Shown here in pieces: positions 31,401 to 39,130 of a stretch of DNA of 64,000 nt (its first letter is position 1; each line of letters opens with the position of its first letter). Origin of the DNA: Mangrovimonas spongiae (GTDB lineage: Bacteria; Bacteroidota; Bacteroidia; Flavobacteriales; Flavobacteriaceae); contig NZ_RWBG01000002.1 in NCBI RefSeq assembly GCF_003944795.1, positions 372,001-436,000 on the forward strand. Reading direction: 5' to 3'. The notes beneath the pieces were generated by a model. The model made no database searches. It was not told the DNA's origin and was given only the letters and a program-made list of their open reading frames with translations. The translations under genes were made by a program, and so were the position numbers.

Positions 31401-32708
31401 TTAACGGCTTAAAACCTCAGCATATAAATCGAAATCTGAAGCATCTGTAATTTTTACCTTAGCAAATTCCCCTGTTTTAAGGTAGGTTTTTGAAGCATCT
31501 ATTAACACTTCATTATCAACATCTGGTGAATCAAATTCGGTACGTCCAATAAAGTAATTACCTTCTTTTCTATCGATAACAATTGTTAATTCTTGACCTA
31601 TTTTTTCTTGGTTTAGCTCCCACGAAATTTGGGATTGAACCTCCATAATCTCGTTAGCACGTTGTTGTTTAACTTCCTCTGGAACATCATCTTCCAAAGT
31701 ATAAGCATGTGTGTTTTCTTCGTGAGAATATGTAAAACACCCTAAACGTTCAAAACGCATTTCTTGTACCCATTGTTTCAGCTCTTGAAAATCTTCTTCA
31801 GTTTCTCCTGGGTAACCAACAATTAATGTGGTACGAATGGTCATTTCGGGAACTGTTTTTCTAAAATCTTGTAGCAATTGTGTGGTTTTCTCTTTTGTAG
31901 TACCTCTACGCATACTTTTTAAGACGTGGTTTGAAATATGCTGTAATGGAATATCTATATAATTACAGACTTTAGGCTCACGTTTCATAACATCTAAAAC
32001 GTCCATTGGAAACCCTGTTGGAAATGCATAATGCAGTCTAACCCATTCAATTCCTTCTACTTTTACAAGATTTTCTAACAACTCTGCAAGATTTCTCTTC
32101 TTGTATAAATCCAAGCCATAATAGGTTAAGTCTTGTGCGATAAGAATTAACTCTTTAACACCGTTTGCCGCTAGTTTCTCTGCTTCTGATACAAGATCTT
32201 CAATTGGAGTACTTTTGTGTTTTCCTCTCATTAAAGGAATGGCACAAAAACTACACGGTCTATCACAGCCTTCGGCAATTTTTAAATACGCATAGTTTTT
32301 TGGCGTTGTTGTTAAACGTTCGCCAATAAGTTCATGCTTATAATCGGCACCAAGAGCTTTTAATAAATGTGGTAATTCTGTAGTACCAAAATACTGATCT
32401 ACATTGGGTATTTCTTTTTCTAAATCTGGCTTATAGCGCTCACTTAAGCACCCCGTTACAAAGACCTTATCAACATCGCCTGCTTCTTTTTTTTGCATGA
32501 ACTCTAGAATAGTGTTCACACTTTCTTCTTTGGCATTATTAATAAATCCGCAAGTATTTATAACAACAACATTTCCTTCTTCTTCATGAACAACTTCCTT
32601 ACCATTAGCTTTAAGTTGCCCCATTAACACTTCGCTATCATAAACATTTTTACTACAGCCAAGTGTAACTACATTAATCTTATTCTTCTTGCGTGATTTT
32701 GTTCTCAT
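31401..32708 (-). CDS. rimO: Ribosomal protein S12 methylthiotransferase RimO
   Basis: A 435-residue radical-SAM enzyme that methylthiolates an Asp of ribosomal protein S12. The N-terminal cluster cysteines are in TLGCSKN, INTCGF and VTGCLSERY. The radical-SAM cluster is EGCDRPCSFCAI (CxxxCxxC). A C-terminal TRAM domain ends the protein. Related MiaB acts on tRNA, but SFCAIPLMRGKHKS fits RimO. I place the start at ATG 32708, because the TTG at 32727-32729 is the end of the promoter box. It is a single-gene unit. Confidence 0.95.
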   Translation of the reverse strand: MRTKSRKKNKINVVTLGCSKNVYDSEVLMGQLKANGKEVVHEEEGNVVVINTCGFINNAKEESVNTILEFMQKKEAGDVDKVFVTGCLSERYKPDLEKEIPNVDQYFGTTELPHLLKALGADYKHELIGERLTTTPKNYAYLKIAEGCDRPCSFCAIPLMRGKHKSTPIEDLVSEAEKLAANGVKELILIAQDLTYYGLDLYKKRNLAELLENLVKVEGIEWVRLHYAFPTGFPMDVLDVMKREPKVCNYIDIPLQHISNHVLKSMRRGTTKEKTTQLLQDFRKTVPEMTIRTTLIVGYPGETEEDFQELKQWVQEMRFERLGCFTYSHEENTHAYTLEDDVPEEVKQQRANEIMEVQSQISWELNQEKIGQELTIVIDRKEGNYFIGRTEFDSPDVDNEVLIDASKTYLKTGEFAKVKITDASDFDLYAEVLSR

Positions 32709-32726
32709 TCTACAGAAATTAGAGGG

Positions 32727-32734
32727 CAAAGATA
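32727..32734 (-). promoter_or_regulatory. -7 element TATCTTTG for rimO
   Basis: A perfect TAnnTTTG on the minus strand with a leader of about 14 bases to ATG 32708. No TTG at the -33 spacing. Confidence 0.65.
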
Positions 32735-32770
32735 CGTAATGATTATTGATACAGTATAATCAACTTTCAT

Positions 32771-32805
32771 AAAAAAAGCCCTGTAATTATTACAAGGCTT
32801 TTTTT
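32771..32805 (-). terminator. Terminator after ftsY
   Basis: An A7-flanked stem, GCC-C-TGTA against TACA-A-GGC with one C/A mismatch, is followed by a T run on the minus strand. It lies 18 bases past the ftsY stop. Confidence 0.85.
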
Positions 32806-32822
32806 GCTATTTTTTATAAATG

Positions 32823-33776
32823 TTATTTGAAGAAAGAGTCGACAAACTCAAACTTATTAAACACTTGTAAGTCTTCAATACCTTCTCCTACACCAATATA
32901 CTTAACTGGGATTTTAAATTGGTCTGATATACCTATTACCACACCACCCTTTGCTGTGCCATCAAGCTTAGTCACGGCTAAAGAAGTCACTTCTGTAGCT
33001 GCTGTAAATTGTTTGGCTTGCTCGAAGGCATTTTGCCCTGTTGAGCCATCTAATACCAACAACACATCGTGTGGTGCATCGCCAACTACTTTTTGCATAA
33101 CGCGCTTTACCTTAGTTAACTCGTTCATTAAATTAACTTTATTGTGTAACCTACCTGCTGTATCTATAATAACCACATCGGCATTTTGGTTTACAGCGCT
33201 TTGTAGCGTATCAAAAGCGACAGAGGCTGGATCACTTCCCATAGATTGTTTTACAATTGGCACTTCTACTCTATCTGCCCAAACTTGTAATTGATCTATG
33301 GCTGCAGCTCTAAAGGTATCGGCAGCACCTAAAACTACTTTTAAGCCTTTCTTTTTAAATTGGTAGGCTAATTTTCCTATAGTGGTTGTTTTCCCTACAC
33401 CATTTACACCAACTACCATAATAACGTGTGGTGTTTTGCCTTGAGGAATGGAAAACTCGGTAGCCTCACCAATATTAGTTTCACTTAGTAAACCAGCAAT
33501 CTCTTCACGAAGAATAGCGTTAAGTTCATCGGTTCCTAAGTATTTATCTCGTGAAACACGTGCTTCTATACGCTTGATAACCTTTAATGTGGTTTCTACA
33601 CCAACATCGCTAGTTACTAAAACTTCTTCTAAATTATCAAGTACATCATCATCTACCTTAGATTTACCAGCAACAGCTTTGCTTAATTTATTAAAAAAAG
33701 ATGTTTTAGATTTCTCTAACCCTTTATCTAAGGTTTCTTTTTTTTCTGAAGAAAATATTTTTTTAAAAAAACTCAT
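32823..33776 (-). CDS. ftsY: Signal recognition particle receptor FtsY
   Basis: A 317-residue SRP GTPase that docks ribosome-SRP complexes at the membrane. An N domain (about 20-105) precedes the G domain with GVNGVGKTT at 123-131, DTFRAAA at 152-158, DTAGR at 204-208 and TKLDGTAKGG. The acidic A domain of E. coli FtsY is missing; the N-terminus begins MSFFKKIFSSEKK, a basic amphipathic helix that can bind the membrane. The inferred leader is about 75 bases. Confidence 0.97.
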   Translation of the reverse strand: MSFFKKIFSSEKKETLDKGLEKSKTSFFNKLSKAVAGKSKVDDDVLDNLEEVLVTSDVGVETTLKVIKRIEARVSRDKYLGTDELNAILREEIAGLLSETNIGEATEFSIPQGKTPHVIMVVGVNGVGKTTTIGKLAYQFKKKGLKVVLGAADTFRAAAIDQLQVWADRVEVPIVKQSMGSDPASVAFDTLQSAVNQNADVVIIDTAGRLHNKVNLMNELTKVKRVMQKVVGDAPHDVLLVLDGSTGQNAFEQAKQFTAATEVTSLAVTKLDGTAKGGVVIGISDQFKIPVKYIGVGEGIEDLQVFNKFEFVDSFFK

Positions 33777-33858
33777 TATATCCTTATTAATATGAAAAAG
33801 TCTATGTCAAAATTCTTGCCCAAAAAGGAAATGTGAAATTTTGTCATAAAATTTAAAG

Positions 33859-33866
33859 CAAATATA
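33859..33866 (-). promoter_or_regulatory. -7 element TATATTTG for ftsY
   Basis: A perfect TAnnTTTG on the minus strand, just after the ribosomal operon terminator. It would let ftsY be expressed independently of rpmB-rpmG-DUF4295. Confidence 0.5.
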
Positions 33867-33872
33867 AAATAA

Positions 33873-33902
33873 AAGCAGCTTTCAAATTATTGAAAGCTGC
33901 TT
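33873..33902 (-). terminator. Terminator after the rpmB-rpmG-DUF4295 operon
   Basis: A perfect 13-bp stem, AAGCAGCTTTCAA against TTGAAAGCTGCTT, with a 4-base loop. On the minus strand it runs into TTTTATTTTA. It lies 31 bases after the DUF4295 stop. Confidence 0.9.
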
Positions 33903-33933
33903 AAATATTTTTATGGTAATTGATTAACGAGGT

Positions 33934-34089
33934 TTACCCTTGTTTTTTTAACCAATCGTTAACTTCATCTGGAGCCATGATAGACTCAACAAACATATAA
34001 GCTCCAGTTTTAGGTGACTTTACCATTTTAATAGCTTTGCTCAACCTTTTAGATCCTGTCTGTAATGATGCTACTGATTTCTTTGCCAT
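33934..34089 (-). CDS. DUF4295 small ribosome-linked protein
   Basis: A 51-residue basic protein (MAKKSVASLQTGSKR at the start, DWLKKQG at the end) that I recognise as DUF4295, a family restricted to Bacteroidota. It begins 10 bases after the rpmG stop and ends just before the operon terminator. In this phylum the order rpmB, rpmG, DUF4295, ftsY is conserved. The composition and place strongly suggest a ribosomal or ribosome-associated protein. A flavobacterial ribosome structure reported an extra large-subunit protein; I cannot confirm that it is this one. Confidence 0.9.
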   Translation of the reverse strand: MAKKSVASLQTGSKRLSKAIKMVKSPKTGAYMFVESIMAPDEVNDWLKKQG

Positions 34090-34099
34090 GACTCTTTAC

Positions 34100-34282
34100 T
34101 TATTTAATTTCTTTATGAATTGTCATACGCTTAAGAATAGGATTGTATTTTTTAATCTCCATTCTATCTGGCGTATTCTTTTTATTCTTTGTTGTAATGT
34201 AACGAGACGTTCCTGGTTGTCCAGACTCTTTGTGCTCTGTACATTCTAATATTACTTGTATTCTATTACCTTTCTTTGCCAT
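34100..34282 (-). CDS. rpmG: 50S ribosomal protein L33
   Basis: A 60-residue bL33 ([18 protein letters not shown]). It has a single Cys and none of the CxxC pairs, so it is the zinc-free form. Second gene of the rpmB operon, 27 bases after rpmB. Confidence 0.97.
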   Translation of the reverse strand: MAKKGNRIQVILECTEHKESGQPGTSRYITTKNKKNTPDRMEIKKYNPILKRMTIHKEIK

Positions 34283-34309
34283 TTTTCGTAATCTTTATAC
34301 GTTCTGCAA

Positions 34310-34546
34310 TTATTTTATAAACCCTTTGGCTTTAGCTTGTTTCAGTGCTGCAGAGATACCAATTTTATTAATGGTTTTTAATGCAGATGTAGAAACTTTT
34401 AAAGTTACCCATTTATCTTCTTCAGGAATGTAAAAACGCTTTTTAACTAAATTTGCATCAAATTTACGTTTAGTTTTATTCATTGCGTGAGATACGTTGT
34501 TTCCAACCATCGCTTTTTTCCCAGTAAGTTCACAAACTCTTGACAT
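34310..34546 (-). CDS. rpmB: 50S ribosomal protein L28
   Basis: A 78-residue bL28 (MSRVCELTGKKAMVGNNVSH) with the conserved KWVTLKVST segment. It carries one Cys only and no zinc-ribbon pairs. First gene of the operon, read from the promoter at 34586-34617. Confidence 0.97.
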   Translation of the reverse strand: MSRVCELTGKKAMVGNNVSHAMNKTKRKFDANLVKKRFYIPEEDKWVTLKVSTSALKTINKIGISAALKQAKAKGFIK

Positions 34547-34585
34547 CTTTTCTAACTTTATTGTGTGTTATTTCAAAACAGGCTG

Positions 34586-34617
34586 CAAATTTAAGAAATC
34601 TTTACAATATCAACAAA
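34586..34617 (-). promoter_or_regulatory. Complete Bacteroidota promoter for the rpmB operon
   Basis: On the minus strand TTTG (34614-34617), a 20-base spacer and TAAATTTG (34586-34593) match both boxes of the consensus at ideal spacing. It lies directly after the cinA stop, so the ribosomal genes have their own transcript. Confidence 0.8.
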
Positions 34618-34626
34618 CTAAAATTG

Positions 34627-35874
34627 TTACTTTTTTAAAATTTCTTTCTGAAGCATTTCAAATGCCTTATTTACGGCTTTATTTATAACCTTTATTCTAT
34701 GGTTTCCAAAATTAAATTTTTCAGAATACACATTGTTTTTTGTTGCAATTGCAATAAACACCGTTCCTATTTCGGCATTTGAATCGCCTTTTGTTGGCCC
34801 TGCATTTCCTGTTGTAGCTATAGCATAGTCTACATTAAATTTCTTTAAAGTACTTGTTGCCATAGCTTCGACTACTTCAGCACTAACTACCGAATAGTTA
34901 TCGATAACATGTTTGTTAATACCTAAAATATTAATTTTAGTTTCGGTGGCGTAACTTACAATACCTCCTTTAAAATATGCTGATGCTCCGGCAACCGATG
35001 TTATGCTTTCGGCTATTTTTCCTCCTGTACAACTTTCTGCTATCGCTATGGTTTTTTCTTCTTTAGCTAATAATTTACCAACAATAGCCTCGATGTTTCC
35101 ATCTTCTTCATACCCAAAAAACACATCTTCTATTTGAGGAAGCAGTTGTTGAATTTGCTGCTCCATTTCGGTTTCAAGTAATGTCCTGTCGGTATGTTTT
35201 CCTGAAAGTCTTAACCTTACTTTACCCAAATTAGGTAAATAAGCTAATTTAATGTAGCTAGGTAAGTTATCTTCCCATACCTCTATTCGGTCTGCTAAAG
35301 AACTCTCTCCTAAACCGTAGGTTAATAAGGTTTTATGCTTGATGAATGGAAAATTGAATTTACTTCGTAGTCTTGGAACAACTTCGTTATCGATTAGGGC
35401 TTTCATCTCAAACGGCACACCTGGTAACGAAACAAATACTTTATTATTTTTTTCTAACCACATTCCTGGCGCACTTCCATAAATATTCATTAAGGCTTGC
35501 GCTTTAGACGGCATCAAAGCTTGATCTTTATTAACTTGTAATAATGGTTTCTTAATGTGGTTTTCCCATAGTTGCTCTATATTTTTTAAAACGGCTTCGT
35601 CAACAACTAATTTATCATTAAAATATTCGGCAATGGTATTTTTGGTAATGTCGTCTTTAGTAGGCCCTAAACCTCCAGTAATGATTATAATGTTTGCATT
35701 ACTTTCGGCCTCTTGTAAAGCTTTTAAAATATGATCTTTATCGTCTTGAACCGATGTTATTTGATACACAGAAACCCCTATTTTATTAAGGGTTTTACTT
35801 ATAAAAGCTGAATTTGTATCGACAACCTGACCAATGAGAATTTCATCACCTATGGTTATGATTTCTGCTTGCAT
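34627..35874 (-). CDS. cinA: CinA-family nicotinamide-nucleotide amidase
   Basis: A 415-residue protein. The N-terminal MoaB/MogA-like domain (IITIGDEIL, TGGLGPTKDD) acts as an ADP-ribose pyrophosphatase-type COG1058 domain. The C-terminal CinA domain has AESCTGGKIAESIT and ATTGNAGPTKG and deamidates nicotinamide mononucleotide in pyridine nucleotide recycling. Its ATG shares one base with the Hpt gene stop (TAATG), so translation is probably coupled. Last gene of a four-gene operon starting with the exonuclease. Confidence 0.95.
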   Translation of the reverse strand: MQAEIITIGDEILIGQVVDTNSAFISKTLNKIGVSVYQITSVQDDKDHILKALQEAESNANIIIITGGLGPTKDDITKNTIAEYFNDKLVVDEAVLKNIEQLWENHIKKPLLQVNKDQALMPSKAQALMNIYGSAPGMWLEKNNKVFVSLPGVPFEMKALIDNEVVPRLRSKFNFPFIKHKTLLTYGLGESSLADRIEVWEDNLPSYIKLAYLPNLGKVRLRLSGKHTDRTLLETEMEQQIQQLLPQIEDVFFGYEEDGNIEAIVGKLLAKEEKTIAIAESCTGGKIAESITSVAGASAYFKGGIVSYATETKINILGINKHVIDNYSVVSAEVVEAMATSTLKKFNVDYAIATTGNAGPTKGDSNAEIGTVFIAIATKNNVYSEKFNFGNHRIKVINKAVNKAFEMLQKEILKK

Positions 35875-36215
35875 TACAAATTATAATCTGACTTTAATTC
35901 TTGAGTTGCATTGTCTACAGCCTCTAGAACGACATGTAACTTGTCGGTGATATCTAAATCTGTTTTTTCAAATTTACCCCAATCTTGTACTTCTATTAAA
36001 TCTGCTAAAACACCTAGTTCAAACAAATCAACTGTTGGTTTCATTTTATGGGCTGCTTGATATGCTGTATGATAATCTTTTTCAGCAACGGCTTTCTTAA
36101 GTCGATCGGCATCTTCTGGCACTTCTTCTAAAAAGGCTCCAACTAGTGCTTTTATAAAATCCTCATCGTTATCTGCCAGTTCTCTTACTCTAAATAGTTT
36201 GTAATTTTCTTCCAT
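35874..36215 (-). CDS. Stand-alone Hpt (histidine phosphotransfer) domain protein
   Basis: A 113-residue helical protein with the Hpt motif AAHKMKP; H56 is the phosphorylatable histidine and K59 matches the conserved lysine. The usual Gly after it is a Pro. Such proteins pass phosphate between response-regulator receiver domains. No histidine kinase or receiver domain is encoded in this window. It sits between the FAH and cinA genes with single-base TAATG overlaps at both ends. Confidence 0.85.
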   Translation of the reverse strand: MEENYKLFRVRELADNDEDFIKALVGAFLEEVPEDADRLKKAVAEKDYHTAYQAAHKMKPTVDLFELGVLADLIEVQDWGKFEKTDLDITDKLHVVLEAVDNATQELKSDYNL

Positions 36216-36826
36216 TATTTTACTGTTATTGAAAACATTTCTCTTCCCTCTAAGAAGCCTTTCAATTTATCATTAGCAATTACTTTGCCTACTCCTGCAG
36301 GTGTTCCTGTAAAGATAATATCTCCTATCTTTAAAGTGAAATATTTTGATACATATTCTATAATCTCATCAATTTTCCAGAGCATATGACTGGTATTACC
36401 TTCTTGTACGGTGTTACCATTCTTTTCTAATGAAAAGTTTAAACTATCTAAGTTCTGAACCTCAGATTTCGCTATCCATTTACCTACAACCGCAGCGCCA
36501 TCAAAAGCTTTTGCTTTTTCCCAAGGCAAGCCTTTTTCTTTTAATTGCTTTTGAAGATCGCGAGCCGTAAAATCGATTCCCAAGCCTATTTCGCTGTAAT
36601 ATTTGTGCGCAAATTTTTTATCGATGTATTTCCCTACACGGTTTATTTTTACCAAAACCTCAACTTCATGATGCACATCGTTAGAAAAATCTGGAATAAA
36701 AAACGGTTGTTTTTTTAATAAAATTGCGGTGTCAGGTTTTTGAAACACCACTGGCTCGCTTGGTTTTTCGTTTTCCAGTTCGGCAATATGTTCGGTATAA
36801 TTTCGGCCAATACAAATAAGCTTCAT
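36215..36826 (-). CDS. Fumarylacetoacetate hydrolase (FAH) family protein
   Basis: A 203-residue FAH-fold enzyme, starting MKLICIGRNYTEHIAELEN. The metal-binding acidic residues lie in HHEVEVLV and in GIDFTARDLQ, and the GDIIFTGTPAGVG loop is typical. Members hydrolyse or decarboxylate acylpyruvates or oxaloacetate. The short form (about 200 residues) resembles acylpyruvase/oxaloacetate decarboxylase types. Its stop overlaps the Hpt start by one base. Confidence 0.92.
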   Translation of the reverse strand: MKLICIGRNYTEHIAELENEKPSEPVVFQKPDTAILLKKQPFFIPDFSNDVHHEVEVLVKINRVGKYIDKKFAHKYYSEIGLGIDFTARDLQKQLKEKGLPWEKAKAFDGAAVVGKWIAKSEVQNLDSLNFSLEKNGNTVQEGNTSHMLWKIDEIIEYVSKYFTLKIGDIIFTGTPAGVGKVIANDKLKGFLEGREMFSITVK

Positions 36827-36831
36827 AAAAT

Positions 36832-37608
36832 CTAGCTTAATTTATTATTAAAACTTCTTAGCTTAATAGCGGTTAATACTTTTTTGGTATACAACGGAAA
36901 ATCGGCATTTAGCAACCACCCAAAATAGCCTGGTTCTTGTTCTAATACATCAACCACACGTTTCCCTTTATGTTTTCCGAAGGAAAAACATTCCTCACCT
37001 TTTTTATTGTAATTAATAAATCCTGCAAAATCAGCAAATTTTTTACGTGAACTAAACTCGGCTAAAAACTTGGTGTCATTCTCTAACTCCTCATAACGTT
37101 GTATTTGCGCTTTTAGCACTTCGTATGTTGCAAAGGTATCGGCTTCTGCACTGTGAGCATCTTCTAAGGTTTTATCGCAATAAAATTTATAGGCTGCACT
37201 TAATGTACGTTGTTCCATTTTATGAAAAATAGTTTGCACATCGACAGATACGCGATTTTTCATATCAAAATCTACTTCGGCACGTAACATTTCTTCAGCC
37301 AATAACGGAATATCAAACCTATTAGAGTTAAAACCTCCTAAATCTGAATCCTTAATCATATTATTAACCTCTTTGGCAATTTCGTTAAAGGTTGGCTTAT
37401 CGGCAACATCTTCATCTGAAATACCATGCACTTTTGTTGTTTCTGGTGGAATAGGAATGGTTGGATTCACCAGTTGTGTATAACGCTCTTCTTTTCCGTC
37501 TGGATGGACTTTTAAAATGGAAATCTCGACAATACGATCTTTGGAAATGTTTATTCCTGTGGTTTCCAAATCGAAAAAACAGATAGGTTTATTAAGGTTT
37601 AAGCTCAT
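36832..37608 (-). CDS. DnaQ-like 3'-5' exonuclease with C-terminal DUF3820-like domain
   Basis: A 258-residue DEDD exonuclease. Exo I is FFDLETTG, Exo II is GGFNSNRFDIPLL, and Exo III is HSAEADTFATYEVL with an HxxxxxD core. After about residue 200 comes FSFGKHKGKRV and GYFGWLLNADFP, the domain seen in exodeoxyribonuclease X-type enzymes and in DUF3820. It may act in DNA repair or proofreading. Start at ATG 37608 (MSLNLNKPICFFD); the TTG at 37627-37629 is part of the promoter box. First gene of the operon with FAH, Hpt and cinA. Confidence 0.92.
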   Translation of the reverse strand: MSLNLNKPICFFDLETTGINISKDRIVEISILKVHPDGKEERYTQLVNPTIPIPPETTKVHGISDEDVADKPTFNEIAKEVNNMIKDSDLGGFNSNRFDIPLLAEEMLRAEVDFDMKNRVSVDVQTIFHKMEQRTLSAAYKFYCDKTLEDAHSAEADTFATYEVLKAQIQRYEELENDTKFLAEFSSRKKFADFAGFINYNKKGEECFSFGKHKGKRVVDVLEQEPGYFGWLLNADFPLYTKKVLTAIKLRSFNNKLS

Positions 37609-37626
37609 TTTTGCATCAATTTTAAG

Positions 37627-37634
37627 CAAAGATA
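37627..37634 (-). promoter_or_regulatory. -7 element TATCTTTG for the exonuclease-cinA operon
   Basis: A perfect TAnnTTTG on the minus strand with a leader of about 14 bases to ATG 37608. No TTG at the -33 spacing. Confidence 0.65.
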
Positions 37635-37684
37635 ATTAGAATTGTGAAGAATATCCTTTTAGTTGAACAAAAGCTTAAATAAAC

Positions 37685-37717
37685 AAAAAAGCACGGTTTT
37701 TAATCGTGCTTTTTTTA
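37685..37717 (-). terminator. Terminator after the E2 gene
   Basis: AAAAAAGCACG (to 37695) pairs with CGTGCTTTTTTT (from 37705) around a 9-base loop. It lies 22 bases past the E2 stop and precedes the exonuclease promoter. Confidence 0.88.
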
Positions 37718-37739
37718 TTTCGTTTCTTTTTAGAGAACT

Positions 37740-39050
37740 CTAGATTTCTCTATTAGAATCCCAAGCTTCTAAATAATCTTTAACAGCTTTCACAAACTGT
37801 CCACCTAGAGCGCCATTTACCACTCTATGGTCGTAAGAATGCGATAGGAACATACGGTAACGAATACCAATAAAGTCGCCTTCTGGCGTTTCAACAACAG
37901 CTGGTACTTTTCTAATAGCGCCAAGCGCTAAAATACCTACTTGCGGTTGGTTGATAATTGGTGTTCCCATAACACTACCAAAGGTTCCTACATTGGTAAC
38001 TGTATAAGTTCCGCCTTGTATTTCGTCTGGTTTTAACTTATTCTGTCTAGCGCGGTTGGCTAAATCGTTTACTTTTTTAGTTAACCCAACCAAATTAAGC
38101 TGATCGGCATCTTTAATAACTGGCACAATTAAATTACCGTCTGGTAATGCAGCAGCCATACCTAAGTTAACGTGTTTCTTTTTAATAATGGTATCGCCTT
38201 GCATGGAGATATTCATCATTGGAAAATCACGTAACGCTTTGGCTACAGCTTCCATAAATATTGGTGTAAACGTTAGGTTTTCGCCTTCACGCTTTTTAAA
38301 GTCGTCTTTTACTTTTTTACGCCAGTTCCAAATTTTAGTTACATCGGCTTCAATAAAACTTTGTACGTGCGCTGAAGTTTGCACAGATTCTACCATGTGA
38401 TGCGCAATAAGCTTGCCCATACGTGTCATTTCTATCACTTCATCATCTCCTGTTGGAATTACTGGAGCACTTTCTGTTTTTGGCGCTGTTGCTTTTGGTT
38501 GTGCTTGAGTAGCTTGCGGTTTAGCTGGTTGCGCTGAACGATTATCTAGATAAGCTAGAATATCATTTTTAGTGACACGACCATCTTTTCCAGAACCTGG
38601 CATGGCATCTAACTCGGCTTGTGTTATATTTTCCTTTTTGGCAATATTTTTTACTAAGGGCGAATAAAAGCGCTCTCCTGAAGATATTATTGGCTCGACA
38701 GTTTCCTTAGCAACTTCTACTGTTTTTGATACTTCGGCAACGGCAGGTTCTTTAGCTGTTTCCTCTTTAGGTTCTTCTTTTGGTGTATTGGTAGCTGCTG
38801 GCGCATCGCCATCGGTTTCTATAATTGCTATAGTTTGCCCCACTTGTACAACATCATCTACATTAAATAGTTTTTCAACTAGTGTTCCATCGACTTCGCT
38901 AGGCACTTCGCTATCTACTTTATCGGTAGCAATTTCCAATACTGCTTCATCGGCTTCGATAGTATCGCCTACTTCTTTTAGCCATGATGTAATTGTTGCC
39001 TCGGCAACACTTTCTCCCATTTTGGGTAATTTCAATTCAAATTTTGCCAT
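37740..39050 (-). CDS. 2-oxoacid dehydrogenase E2 acyltransferase (probably branched-chain)
   Basis: A 436-residue dihydrolipoamide acyltransferase. A lipoyl domain (1-78) carries the lipoyl lysine in IATDKVDSEVP. An Ala/Pro/Glu-rich linker follows, then an E3-binding domain (about 128-168, SPLVKNIAKKENI) and the catalytic domain (about 205-436). The active site reads SYDHRVVNGA, where most E2s have HRxxDG. The lipoyl motif and overall form resemble branched-chain 2-oxoacid E2 of Bacteroidota. E1 and E3 genes are not nearby. Single-gene unit with its own promoter and terminator. Confidence 0.9.
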   Translation of the reverse strand: MAKFELKLPKMGESVAEATITSWLKEVGDTIEADEAVLEIATDKVDSEVPSEVDGTLVEKLFNVDDVVQVGQTIAIIETDGDAPAATNTPKEEPKEETAKEPAVAEVSKTVEVAKETVEPIISSGERFYSPLVKNIAKKENITQAELDAMPGSGKDGRVTKNDILAYLDNRSAQPAKPQATQAQPKATAPKTESAPVIPTGDDEVIEMTRMGKLIAHHMVESVQTSAHVQSFIEADVTKIWNWRKKVKDDFKKREGENLTFTPIFMEAVAKALRDFPMMNISMQGDTIIKKKHVNLGMAAALPDGNLIVPVIKDADQLNLVGLTKKVNDLANRARQNKLKPDEIQGGTYTVTNVGTFGSVMGTPIINQPQVGILALGAIRKVPAVVETPEGDFIGIRYRMFLSHSYDHRVVNGALGGQFVKAVKDYLEAWDSNREI

Positions 39051-39087
39051 ATCTTTAATGAAAAGGTCGTTTTTAAATTTTCGATTG

Positions 39088-39095
39088 CAAAATTA
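39088..39095 (-). promoter_or_regulatory. -7 element TAATTTTG for the E2 gene
   Basis: A perfect TAnnTTTG on the minus strand, 37 bases before the ATG. No TTG at the expected -33 position. Confidence 0.5.
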
Positions 39096-39130
39096 ACGAA
39101 AAAACGTTGATTTTTTTGTGTTTTATTTAA

